Assembly (NCBI RefSeq): GCF_003013715.1
Contig: NC_072815.1
Coordinates: forward strand, 930,001 to 994,000
DNA: 64,000 nt
Source of the DNA: Candidozyma auris
Lineage: Eukaryota > Ascomycota > Pichiomycetes > Serinales > Metschnikowiaceae
Direction of reading: 5' to 3'
Under the pieces are notes generated by a model that did not search any database, was not told the DNA's origin, and saw only the letters and a list, made by a program, of their open reading frames with translations. Of the stretch, positions 10,514 through 19,669 are shown in pieces; within the stretch, counting starts at the first letter, position 1; each line of letters begins with the position of its first letter. The position numbers and the translations under genes were made by a program.

Positions 10514-11519
10514 AGAGATTACTGACCATCAACTCAAATGATTTGCACACGCCGTATTCAGCCACAAGATTCAAGAAGGCTGTACTTGCTCCACCTAGAA
10601 CCGACAGGTCAGATTTGCGGATCACGGCAAAATCGAGTTCGGAATCTATCCTTGCCAAGAAGTGATTTCTGAGAGCCAAATGCCAGTATAGTCTGACGAT
10701 ATAGGGCTCAGCAGTTTTTGAATGTACGAATTCGAACTCAATATATGGAATAGCTCTCAAGGAGTCGAATGGATCGTTTTCCCACATGGCGCCAGGCCTT
10801 ATGCGATTTCCAGAGAACTGTCGAAGGAGGCTCAGAAATATGGATACCCGTTTTGCTTGCATAGATGCTAAGGAGTGGTACCCGTACACTATCAAGTCGA
10901 CTTTGCAATCTTTGACGTACATCTCCGTTAAGATGTTGGCAAAGGTTGGACTAGTCTTGTGAAGCACAATAGTCGCTTTCTTCGACTGCAAAATGTCTAG
11001 CTTGATTACTTTCTCGTCCCAAACGGTCAATTCCACATTTAAAGACGGTAATCCCTTAGCCAGAAGCGTGAATGTGATCTGGGTGACGAGTTTGTTGTCT
11101 GTATCATGAACGTTCTTCAGCAGAGCATTGTGGATTCGCATGTGTGGGTACAAAATGCCCACAACGTCCATTCTTCTGCCCCAGTTGGAAGAGGGCAACA
11201 CGTGCATGTTTTCAAGCACAAAGGAAGCTACCTCATCCTCCCCCGCCAAGCGTTTCTCGTACTCCTGGTCGTTCTGACGTAGGTAATACTCCAACTTCTT
11301 CTTTGTATCATATTGCTTGCTTTGCGCCTGGTAGCTATCCCATGAGGACTGTAGTCGTTCGATTGCCGAATGAAGGTCGTTCTTTTTAGCTAGTAACGCG
11401 TCTCTTTGCTGAATGAGCTCTGCCTTCGTCGTTTGTAGTGAGAGTAAGGACTCCTGCTCAAGTTGTTGTGGTTGCTCTGGTGGAGACCCTGCAGGCGAAG
11501 CAGGCGGTTCTTCAGCCAT
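10506..11519 (-). CDS. Coiled-coil protein, possible kinetochore subunit Mcm21/CENP-O
   Basis: 337 residues. A Pro/Gln/Glu-rich head is followed by a coiled coil (about residues 25-95; heptads such as LIQQRDALLAKKNDLHSAIERL). Then comes a mixed alpha/beta region of about 240 residues in two similar halves. A short coiled coil followed by a tandem RWD-like fold is the architecture of the COMA kinetochore subunits Mcm21 and Ctf19. The length is near that of S. cerevisiae Mcm21 (368). I cannot point to a decisive motif, so the assignment is architectural only. Ctf19/CENP-P or an unrelated fungal coiled-coil protein remain possible. It shares a 496-bp divergent spacer with SMX2. Confidence 0.35.
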   Translation of the reverse strand: MAEEPPASPAGSPPEQPQQLEQESLLSLQTTKAELIQQRDALLAKKNDLHSAIERLQSSWDSYQAQSKQYDTKKKLEYYLRQNDQEYEKRLAGEDEVASFVLENMHVLPSSNWGRRMDVVGILYPHMRIHNALLKNVHDTDNKLVTQITFTLLAKGLPSLNVELTVWDEKVIKLDILQSKKATIVLHKTSPTFANILTEMYVKDCKVDLIVYGYHSLASMQAKRVSIFLSLLRQFSGNRIRPGAMWENDPFDSLRAIPYIEFEFVHSKTAEPYIVRLYWHLALRNHFLARIDSELDFAVIRKSDLSVLGGASTAFLNLVAEYGVCKSFELMVSNLFT

Positions 11520-12015
11520 TTCATAAGAAGGGAACTAATGTACGATTATTATTGTAAAGTGTGGGAATCTGGATGGTGATGGTGTTGGTTATAAACATGC
11601 CCTGTATGGTGTGCAGAGTAGTAGTTGATGCAATGAGGGCGATGATTAAGGAATCCTGCAAAAACGGAAGAGTGGAGGTGGCGATTTAGGAGAGCAGAAG
11701 GTGAGAAGTGTTGTGCTAATGTGGTAGATTTATTCCATAGCTTAGGAAAGAAGGAAGGAATTAGATTCTGTTTGCTGTAATGGTGGGTTGTCACGTGACT
11801 TCCATCGAATGGTGAATCCTACGGCCTCGTTGATTCTTATGAACAATGTTGTTCAAACATAACAAATTTATGATTTCACTAGAGCTACATCGGAAAATCA
11901 CGTAACTGGGTGATCCACGGGAAGCAAACAACAGTCATGAATTACCGGACTGCATATACCCCCACCACCCACCATCACCAAGATGAGACTTAGTATCACT
12001 ACGTTGAAGCACACT
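11520..12015. other. Divergent spacer of the Mcm21-like gene and SMX2
   Basis: A CACGTGAC element lies near 11792-11799, a good Cbf1-type site. The recurrent TGGCTGCAAA motif is absent here. No gene is seen. Confidence 0.5.
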
Positions 12016-12429
12016 ATGGTATCTGCACCCGAGTTGAAGAACGTATGTATCACAAATTCAAGTCATCTAGGTACGGTGTAAGAATTTTCGTGGCCTGGAC
12101 TTCTAGGGCCGACATTGTCTCAAAATTCCCAAAAGGTGAGTCACCACAACAAAGAAACTTACACCATTTCAACATCACATAATCATAATCCCCACCAACG
12201 TCAGTGGCGCCGGCAACAGCTTCTTCATACTAACGCTCAGTACTTGGACAAGTCAGTTGTGGTGGAGCTCAACGGGGGCCGCAGCGTCAGCGGCGTGCTC
12301 CGAGGATACGATGTGTTCATGAACGTGACGCTAGCGGAAGCGCTTGAACACAGCAAGAAGGACAAGCTCCTGCTAGGCACGGTGGTGATCCGGGGCAACT
12401 CGATTCTCTCCGTGGAGGCTACAGCATAG
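12016..12429 (+). CDS. SMX2: Small nuclear ribonucleoprotein Sm G, two exons
   Basis: Sm-ring subunit of the spliceosomal U1, U2, U4 and U5 snRNPs. Exon 1 (12016-12042) encodes MVSAPELKN; exon 2 (12241-12429) continues YLDKSVVVELNGGRSVSGVL, giving 71 residues, the normal Sm G length. The Sm1 motif has RxVxGxLRGYDxFMNVxL and the Sm2 motif has GTVVIRGNSI. The intron has donor GTATGT at 12043, TACTAAC at 12228-12234 and acceptor CAG at 12238-12240. An in-frame ATG at 11983 would add 11 residues, but the family starts with MVS-PELK, so 12016 is chosen. The stop lies 65 bp from the end of the convergent GNA1. Confidence 0.95.
12043..12240 (+). other. SMX2 intron (198 nt)
   Basis: GTATGT donor, TACTAAC branch, then GCTCAG: the acceptor ends six bases after the branch motif. 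Confidence 0.93.
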
Positions 12430-12494
12430 AAAAACATGTATGAATAAATGCAATTAATGACGAAAGTATAGTGTCTTTTGAATATTGTGCTTGC

Positions 12495-12944
12495 TCAGTC
12501 GAAGCGATGGGCCATCTCGATTCCTGCGCCCTGGTAACCACACTTTTCGTAAAACCCAACGTTCTCTGGAGAACAGTCCAAAATCACCTTGTAGCAACCC
12601 TGCTCCTTTGCGATTTCTGTCAACATCGAGATCATGTGGTCACCCAAACGCTTCCCCTGCTCCAGCTTGGACACGGCGATGTCCTCGATGTGGCCAACCT
12701 TGCCGCAGGCGTGGATTATCTTCTGCTCCACCACCAACATTCCTGTAGCAACGACGGTGTCTGACTCGTCCACAATGACTCTAGGAAAGTAGATTTCGGG
12801 GTTCTTCTCCCACGTGTACACAACATCCTGGAACTGCTCAGGCGTGATGTCACCCACCTTGGTGAGCACCTTGAGCGTCTCTGTGTACTTCAAGTGGTCT
12901 TTTGCTGCTGGTGCTCTGACCGTGTAACCTTTGGGAAGGGGCAT
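12495..12944 (-). CDS. GNA1: Glucosamine-6-phosphate N-acetyltransferase
   Basis: 149 residues (S. cerevisiae Gna1 has 159). It transfers acetyl from acetyl-CoA to glucosamine-6-phosphate in the cytosol, a step towards UDP-GlcNAc for chitin, GPI anchors and N-glycans. The GNAT fold is complete. The beta-4 region reads GKVGHIEDIAVSK, and the acetyl-CoA-binding loop is EQGKRLGDHMI, the Q/RxxGxG/A equivalent with the family's usual G-K-R-L-G. The substrate-binding C-terminal segment reads YKVILDCSPENVGFYEKCGY, which is diagnostic for Gna1. Start by first ATG and family alignment. It converges with SMX2 65 bp away. Confidence 0.96.
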   Translation of the reverse strand: MPLPKGYTVRAPAAKDHLKYTETLKVLTKVGDITPEQFQDVVYTWEKNPEIYFPRVIVDESDTVVATGMLVVEQKIIHACGKVGHIEDIAVSKLEQGKRLGDHMISMLTEIAKEQGCYKVILDCSPENVGFYEKCGYQGAGIEMAHRFD

Positions 12945-15229
12945 TTCAAAATTATATGTATTGAGCGAGCGAAAGCGGTCGATGTGTGTAGTTAAAGAAG
13001 CTCAGCTTATGTGTGAAAAGTAGTCGGTAGAAGAATCAAAGAAGAAGAAGAGGAAGAAATAGAAGTGGCAGTGGTAGACGCTTCGAAGGAGTGTAGGCTG
13101 GCTGAGTGAGGCGCGAGTAATTGTTCCACAAAAGGAAGCTTGATCTGAAAGGGGTCCTCGGCTAAGGCCTGTGGATTTGAACAAAAATTGAAGATTTTAG
13201 GCTTTATTGTGGTTTTTACAATGCAAATGAAAAGAGACATGTTCTTTATTTTTCCCAAAATGTCATGTTTCGTGTTGTTCTGTTCTCCTTCGCCCGAGGC
13301 CATCTATTCTTAGCATGGCCTTTTTCGCAGCAAAACAAAACACTTCGCTTGCAGTGGTGATGCTAATGACCCAGGCGCCAAACACAAGACCTGACCATCA
13401 CACATTGTCCAAATGGGGCATTGTGGCGATCTCCAGGGGATGTGGTGGGCTGAAGCGTTTTGGTTGGGTACGGTAAAATTTGGATTTTTAAAGGCTCTAA
13501 AAGATTTTGGCCATTTTGCACCCACAGACACATGTGATAAGATTTTTGTGAATTTTAGCCGCGCAAGGTATAGACAGAAGAGGCTGGAGGCGATACATCG
13601 TAAAGCAGAGAGTGTGCGATGATACCGCTGAATAGGTTGTCAAAAGAAGGTGTTTAGAGCTGAATTGGTCGAAAATCAGGAACTATGAGTTTGTCGACCT
13701 ATAGATGTGTTGAGGAGGAAACTGCGGCATGGGTGACCCTTTCGTAGGTATAAGCTTCAGGAACGACCTTACCAGGTACTATGGTTTCAATGGTTCACCC
13801 CTGTTCGGTTGGTATTTAACATCTTTTTTGGACCTTCTTGGAATATTCAGGAGAAACTCTTGTTGATACGTTTTTAATGTTCAGTTGAGGGAGGTTATGC
13901 CACCACAGATATGTAGCATCGAACTTGTAGGGCTCGTATTTTTCATGGACCACAGCTTGTGAAGAATATCACGAGCTTCCATTGGTGAAATTGATATGTG
14001 CTCAAGATTGGCGGTGACTTACACTTGTATGAGTTAGTTACCATGGCCCACTGGAGATCAATTTGAGATTGAAGATGGCTTGCAGGTGCCTGAAAGTGTT
14101 CCTTCACTGACTTAGAGGTAATGATTCTGCAGAACAGTGACGACAAGACCTCGAAAGAATACTAGCAGGAGTTCGCTCGGAAGTAAGCATATGTTGAATT
14201 ATCAGAGCATTATACAAGGGTAGGATAAATCACCGGGAACAGACGAGAACACTCCATTCATCATAGTCAGATACCCTTGGTTCAAATCACACATGTTACA
14301 TGTGGCTCAGATCTCCTCAGCCTACTCTAAATTGCCAAGGACCGCACACTTCAGCCCAGAACGTACCAATTGCTACTTGCCTCCATCTAAGTCCCATTGA
14401 GTTCTCCTCACTGGATATCCCTGGCTAACTTTGGGAAGCAAATTTCTCCATTTTCCGCTTCAACCTTATGTCATCTCTTCTCGTGGCTGCAAAAGGTCCA
14501 CCAGATTCATCCAACAACAGCTTGTCTTCTCAGGTCAGCATCGAACAAGCAAACACAACGAGGTGATCCATTGACCACTAATTTGTCGCTTTTTTCTTCT
14601 TTGTCGCTTTTCACCACTTTGTCAAAATTTTCTACTTTGCCAAATTTCACAACCTTGTCAAATTTCACTGCTTTGCCAAATTTCTTTGTTTCATAACCTC
14701 CAGCCTGCTCACCAAGTGCCCTACAATCACAAACTACACATCAGCCATAATCAATCGTTACCACAGCATTTCTCGACGCGTCTATGAATCCTAAGACATG
14801 CTTAGGCACCTGTTTCTTTTGTTTCCACGAAGACGGCCAAACGCCCGTTTGTTGCTTACAAAGCCGGTGGTTGCAAAAGCCCATGGTTTTTTCCGCGAAC
14901 TTTCCGAAGGTCCATCCAGAAAGAACCCACAAGAAGCCTTACAAGACAGAAATCAAATGAATACCCATTCAATTGCAAGTCGACAATTTCCCTAGTCAAT
15001 CTAATAATTTCACTTCTTGGTCTACGTATGTCTCCCATTTGTCCATTTGGGTGTCCTGTCAGCCGTACCCTCTATCTTAACTACGCTCTCAACCTTCTTT
15101 CAATTGCGCATCAAGCTTCTTCTGCACTATGCACTTGCCTTGCGTCTCGAAGCAACCATACGAGTATATAAGCACACCCATTTTCCATCTTTGCCTTCGT
15201 CTTCAATTAAATTTTTTTCGTCTTTTGTC
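12945..15229. other. Large divergent spacer between GNA1 and the YIM1-like gene
   Basis: 2.3 kb without a supported gene. Motif sites: TTTTGCACCCA variant at 13514-13524; TGGCTGCAAA at 14484-14493; TGGTTGCAAA at 14868-14877. The stretch 14580-14690 contains several TTTGTC/TTTGCC(A/G)AATTTC-like imperfect direct repeats, each about 17-20 bp. A TATATAAG box at 15165-15172 belongs to the downstream gene. Short reading frames near 13000-13300 are Ser/Thr-rich and unconvincing. Confidence 0.5.
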
Positions 15230-16327
15230 ATGCCCCTCAAGTTTAAAGCTCTTAGATACAACAACAACAGCACCCCCATCACTCTTAAGGAAACCCAATT
15301 TGCCGATGTGGAGGAGTTGCCTACAGGCTATAAGGTGCCTGACAAGAAGGTGTTGGTTAGGGTCCACTATGCTGCGTTGAACCCAATTGACTTTTTGTTG
15401 AAAAATGCCGCCACGTGCTGGATTTTCCGTGGGGAAAGAGGTTTTGCCTCCGACTACTCTGGTGAGGTTGTGGCTTTGGGTGCTGAGGCCGCTAAGGAGA
15501 CCGGCCTCAAGGTTGGCGACAGGGTCAATGGCTTGAACCAGATCCCTTTTGGCAACGGCACTGCGGCCCAGTACACTTTGGTAGATCCATTTTCTGAGGC
15601 TGGGTGCTCGATCAGAAAAACCCCTGATAGTCTCCCCTTGGACCAGGCGGCATCTTATCCTTTGGTGCTTGGAACTGCCCAGTCTTTCTTCAATGAGGTC
15701 GACAAGAAGAACGCCTTGAAAAAGGTGTTGATCATTGGTGCAGGTACTTCGGTGGGAAGGTACACTGTGCAGCTTGCAAAGAAGGTGTACAACGTTGGCG
15801 AGGTGGTGGTTACATGTTCAGGCAAGTCGGCAGACTTGATCACCAGTTTGGGCGCCGACAAGATCATCGACTACACAAAGCACAAGTCGATTTTGCAGCC
15901 TGTTTTGGAGCTGGTGAAGGAATCGGGTAAATTCGATGCAATTTTCGATTGCGCCGGTAACTCGGACTTGTTCCCTGAGATCCTCAACATCATCCAAGAT
16001 AAAGCCCACCACGGATATTACGGCTCAATTGCCGGCGACAGCAAGCTCAAGTACGGCTCAGACTCCTTGACGGGTCTTTTTATAAGCAATTTAAACGGTG
16101 GCATCAGACTCCTCGCCTCCCGGTTGGGTTACTACAAATACAACTATCATCTCGTCAAGCTTCATTCGGGTGAAAAGTGGGCCGACAAGGCCATCAAGTA
16201 CCAGAGCGAGTTGGGAATTGTCAATTCCATCGACAGCGAGTGGCCTGCTGACGAGTATCAGAAGGCGTTGGATCGTCTTGCTTCCAACCGCGCCAGCGGT
16301 AAGGTGTTGATCAAGTTTGCTGATTAG
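15230..16327 (+). CDS. Zinc-less MDR-family quinone oxidoreductase-like protein, Yim1-like
   Basis: 365 residues. A medium-chain dehydrogenase/reductase without the catalytic zinc cysteines, so probably NADPH-dependent and quinone-oxidoreductase-like. The N-terminal GroES-like domain has VLVRVHYAALNPIDFLL and DYSGEVVALG. The nucleotide-binding domain has VLIIGAGTSVGRYTVQLAK, then SLGADKIIDYTKH and the FDAIFDCAGN segment. The overall pattern matches S. cerevisiae Yim1 (lipid droplets/mitochondria, DNA-damage response of unclear mechanism). The start at 15230 is chosen because a TATATAAG box lies 58 bp upstream and the family begins here; a longer in-frame extension to 15017 would run across that TATA box. 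Tail-to-tail with the kinase gene, 163 bp apart. Confidence 0.8.
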   Translation: MPLKFKALRYNNNSTPITLKETQFADVEELPTGYKVPDKKVLVRVHYAALNPIDFLLKNAATCWIFRGERGFASDYSGEVVALGAEAAKETGLKVGDRVNGLNQIPFGNGTAAQYTLVDPFSEAGCSIRKTPDSLPLDQAASYPLVLGTAQSFFNEVDKKNALKKVLIIGAGTSVGRYTVQLAKKVYNVGEVVVTCSGKSADLITSLGADKIIDYTKHKSILQPVLELVKESGKFDAIFDCAGNSDLFPEILNIIQDKAHHGYYGSIAGDSKLKYGSDSLTGLFISNLNGGIRLLASRLGYYKYNYHLVKLHSGEKWADKAIKYQSELGIVNSIDSEWPADEYQKALDRLASNRASGKVLIKFAD

Positions 16328-16490
16328 TATGGCTTTGGTGCCGTGTAAATTTCCTTGTTGATAAAGATTATGTTTATTCTAATGCCATGACTAATTTTCA
16401 GAATTATATTTCGTAAATCATTGTTCGTAGCTCGTGACGGACTCTTCCTTCTTGCTCTTTTATTTATTCTTTCTTTGCCTTGTTTTGGTG

Positions 16491-18875
16491 TTATGTGTCA
16501 ACCTCTTCGAGTTGGCTCTCGTGGGCTTTGAGCTCTTCAATCATCATGAAAAGATCCCATCTTTTGGTGATGTCACGCTCAAGACATCCTTCGACCATGT
16601 CATATAACCACGAGAACTCCTCCTTGTCACACTGCTCCCATTCCTGCTTGAGCTCTGCAATCTCCTTCTGCCGCTCCACATCAACAAACGAGTTGTTCCT
16701 AATACTCTCATCTTCTTCCTCGAACAACCATGCCATCAAACAGGCTTGCTTGAGCTCAGTCTTGTCATACTTACCTGCGCTGATAATAGCACGCAAACGG
16801 GGTTCAAACGGATGCTGGAATGGAAGCTTGCCGACAATCATTGTGAATAAAACAACACCCAAAGCCCAAATGTCAGCAGAGGGTCCCAATGGCGGGGGCT
16901 GTGGCTCGAGAAGCTCGGGAGAAGCGTAGGGCAATGATCCAATGTGAGAATGAGGTAAGTCGGACTCAATGTTGGATGACAAGTGTTGGTCTCTGACCTT
17001 GAACTCGTGGAAGTCAGATAACGAGGTTTTGGAGCTTGTAGGAGTCAAGTCCAAGGATTGAAGTGAAGGCCCGTGTGGTCTGTGGAAATGCAGAATGCCG
17101 ATCTTGCTATCGTCAGAGAACAAGTTTCTTAAGCTAGGTGAGTCGCTCCCTGGATATGGCTTTCTAATATGAGTAGCCGAGCTTTTGGATCTAAGCATTG
17201 CCGTACTGTCGTCCACATCACGTCTCGACAGCTTCCTGCTAAGTCTTGGAGCAAAAACTCTGGACATGCCAAAGTCGCACAATACAATACGCACATTTTC
17301 GGTGTCCAGATCGTCAATAAGAACATTCTCTAGTTTTAAGTCGCCGTGGACAATGCCCAACTCCTGATGCATGTAGAGCAAAGCTTCCACAATTTGCCTG
17401 GTGAACTGTGCAGCGTCGTAGAGTCGCCTTCGTTGACGTTGAAGCAGAAATCCAACAGGCCCTGAAGTGTTATTGATACCTTCGTTGAACACACCCCAGC
17501 GAGAGACAACCTCAAAGAGAGTGCCACCTGAAATCCTGTTGGTGAGACAGAATATAGTATCTTCTGTTTCTGTATGATCAAGAAGTGGTAACAATGCCGG
17601 GTGATTAAATTGGCGCCAGATTTCGATTTCTTTTTTAAAAACCTGAAGAACCTTTGGATTATGCACAGACTTGCTCCTCCCCTTCGGTGAGTTTGCACCA
17701 CCATCACATTCACGGACTGATTTCACTGTTTTGATCGCCTTCACATCACCATCCTTGGAGAAACATTCTCTAATGGTGCCCCAGGCGCCGAACCCAATCA
17801 CTCTACCCAACTCGTAGCCAAGCACCATGGCACCCTTCTCGTCGACATTGACTTTTGGCGGCTTATCGAGCTTTCGTAAATCTGCCGACAGCGAAAGTGC
17901 CAACAACCTGCCTGCGACAGTGTTGCCATTGGTAGTGCTATTTCGCCTAGATCTCCGAAGGCTGCCACCGCTAGATCCAACGATTGGTGTACCGTCTGAG
18001 CGATGGGTTCTGCTCAGAGTCAGACAGGATCGTTCAGCTAGCTGGTTCTTGACGTAGAGCAGGAACTGCGAGTAGTCTATGGATTCGGAAAACAGTTTCA
18101 CGACTTTTTTCCTCTGTGAGTAGGGGAGCTCTGTGAAGTTGTGTGGCAAAGAAGCAAGGATCGACTCGTAGTTAATTTCGTTGGGCTCCTCCTTGATCAC
18201 GTCTGTAGGGCCAATGGCCCCTGACGTTGGACTGGGGGAGCTCTTATGCTTTTTCACAGGCTTGCTCAAGCTGGCCTCCTCTGGATGTTTCCCGAGGGCC
18301 AGCGGGTTCCTGAACTGGATCGGTTGGGGTGCCACCTGGGCATGCAACTTTTTCAAGTCCAAATAGGAGTGTTCTCTGGAAGCTTGGGTCAGATGGTGAC
18401 CCAGATGGTTTCCCAGATGGGTTCTTGATGCAGAAGGGTTCCACGACTGCACCACGTCGGCAAAATCCAATCCGGGAATGTATTCGTCCTCGAGCCCGCC
18501 CAACATGCCCGCATCCATCTGCTGTTCGTAGGATCTAGTGTAGAGCTGGCCAAGCAGGTCTTTGTGCCGCAGCGGCGACGACCTCGTGGATGGTTTCAGG
18601 CGGAACACGTCATCATCAAAAAGACGATGCCCCGTTTCGCTGTCGAAGTTGTTGAATTCCGTCTCAGAGTATGTTCTGGTGAGGCGGTAGTTTCTGTCGC
18701 CGCCCAGAGGGCTCCTCAGGAGCTTTTCGTTGGGTTCATTTTTGGTTGAATCTTCTGCAAAGTAGGCCTCGTGCCGCGAGCGTCTTGCAACATCGTCGCC
18801 CGCCACCGGCTGAGGGAACGCCGGCTCAAGGGTGGAAATCAGCACCCGGGGCAGCGATTTGAGCGGGATATCCAT
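16491..18875 (-). CDS. Ser/Thr protein kinase with long N-terminal region (possibly Nnk1-like)
   Basis: 794 residues. About 345 residues of Ser/Pro-rich, mostly disordered sequence precede a kinase domain (about 350-790). The glycine loop is IGFGAWG, the lysine strand is VKAIKTVK, the catalytic loop is VHGDLKLENVLI and the metal loop is CDFGMS. SPE replaces the usual APE. The HGD in place of HRD makes it a non-RD kinase, usually not switched on by activation-loop phosphorylation. A ~100-residue Ser-rich insertion sits between DFG and SPE. The C-lobe has ADIWALGVVLFTMIVGKLPF. These traits resemble fungal nutrient-related kinases around Nnk1/Npr1/Hal5; I favour Nnk1 but cannot prove it. The promoter has a TGGTTGCAAA motif in the same orientation (19489-19500). 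Confidence 0.75.
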   Translation of the reverse strand: MDIPLKSLPRVLISTLEPAFPQPVAGDDVARRSRHEAYFAEDSTKNEPNEKLLRSPLGGDRNYRLTRTYSETEFNNFDSETGHRLFDDDVFRLKPSTRSSPLRHKDLLGQLYTRSYEQQMDAGMLGGLEDEYIPGLDFADVVQSWNPSASRTHLGNHLGHHLTQASREHSYLDLKKLHAQVAPQPIQFRNPLALGKHPEEASLSKPVKKHKSSPSPTSGAIGPTDVIKEEPNEINYESILASLPHNFTELPYSQRKKVVKLFSESIDYSQFLLYVKNQLAERSCLTLSRTHRSDGTPIVGSSGGSLRRSRRNSTTNGNTVAGRLLALSLSADLRKLDKPPKVNVDEKGAMVLGYELGRVIGFGAWGTIRECFSKDGDVKAIKTVKSVRECDGGANSPKGRSKSVHNPKVLQVFKKEIEIWRQFNHPALLPLLDHTETEDTIFCLTNRISGGTLFEVVSRWGVFNEGINNTSGPVGFLLQRQRRRLYDAAQFTRQIVEALLYMHQELGIVHGDLKLENVLIDDLDTENVRIVLCDFGMSRVFAPRLSRKLSRRDVDDSTAMLRSKSSATHIRKPYPGSDSPSLRNLFSDDSKIGILHFHRPHGPSLQSLDLTPTSSKTSLSDFHEFKVRDQHLSSNIESDLPHSHIGSLPYASPELLEPQPPPLGPSADIWALGVVLFTMIVGKLPFQHPFEPRLRAIISAGKYDKTELKQACLMAWLFEEEDESIRNNSFVDVERQKEIAELKQEWEQCDKEEFSWLYDMVEGCLERDITKRWDLFMMIEELKAHESQLEEVDT

Positions 18876-19669
18876 GTGCTGTGCACGAGGATTATAGACA
18901 GTTGTTGATTGTGGAGGTGCAAATCACGTGCAGCACAATTCAGACAACTAGCAAGCGTTCGACGGTAGCAGAAATCTGGGCTTGATGGTGGAAAGTAGTA
19001 GTGGCCTGAGGTGACGATGATGATGATGATGAAGATTAAGCCTGCCCACCTTTTTTTACTCGTGGGACCGCCGGCCTGTGTGCAGGAGGCGAGCGAGTCA
19101 CTATGGGGAACTTTTTTTTTGTGTGGAGCAAACGAATACGAGGAGGAGAATGGGCAAGGGGGAGGCAGGGGTTTTACGTCATGGGAGGGGACGAACAAGG
19201 GAACTAGTAGTGGTTTTGAAATTTTGTCGATGCTCGATTGAGTTTGACTTTTTGTCTCCAGGCACCGCATACTGGCCACAATTATTGGCTGCTCGCTTAT
19301 GGAGATTGAGTTAAGGCAGGTGCGAGGAGTAAGATAAATTGGACCAAGTTGGTGAGGATCGATACAATTGGCAAAATTTGCAATTGGGTGTTTGTTGATG
19401 ATTTTGATTTGATTTTTTCATTCTATAATTTCTGATGACAATTTCCGATTACTTCTTTTGTAAGGCGGCAGTGGCGCTTATCTGTAGATTTTGCAACCAT
19501 TTCTGGGGTAAGTGCAATTATCAGGGAGGGCGAAGACATCCAGCGACATGACTTCGCTTCATTGTCCATGACGTAATAGAATATTTGGAAACCCCTACAG
19601 TGAGATCGTCATATTGTACATTGTAGGAGGCAAAGGCCACCTTATAATACATAGCATACGTAATACTCT
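18876..19669. other. Spacer upstream of the kinase gene / 3' of STE11
   Basis: It holds a (GAT)n run at about 19016-19033. A T9 tract lies near 19110-19120. The recurrent motif, TTTTGCAACCAT, is at 19489-19500. No gene is supported. Confidence 0.5.

Noticed and set aside
13007..13303. 98-codon minus-strand frame upstream of GNA1
   Set aside because: Ends in a Ser run from a GAA/GAG-rich leader and has no domain features; probably GNA1 5' leader.
16760..16780. ATACTTACCTG, resembling the U1 snRNA 5' end
   Set aside because: It lies within the kinase coding sequence and no snRNA context follows.
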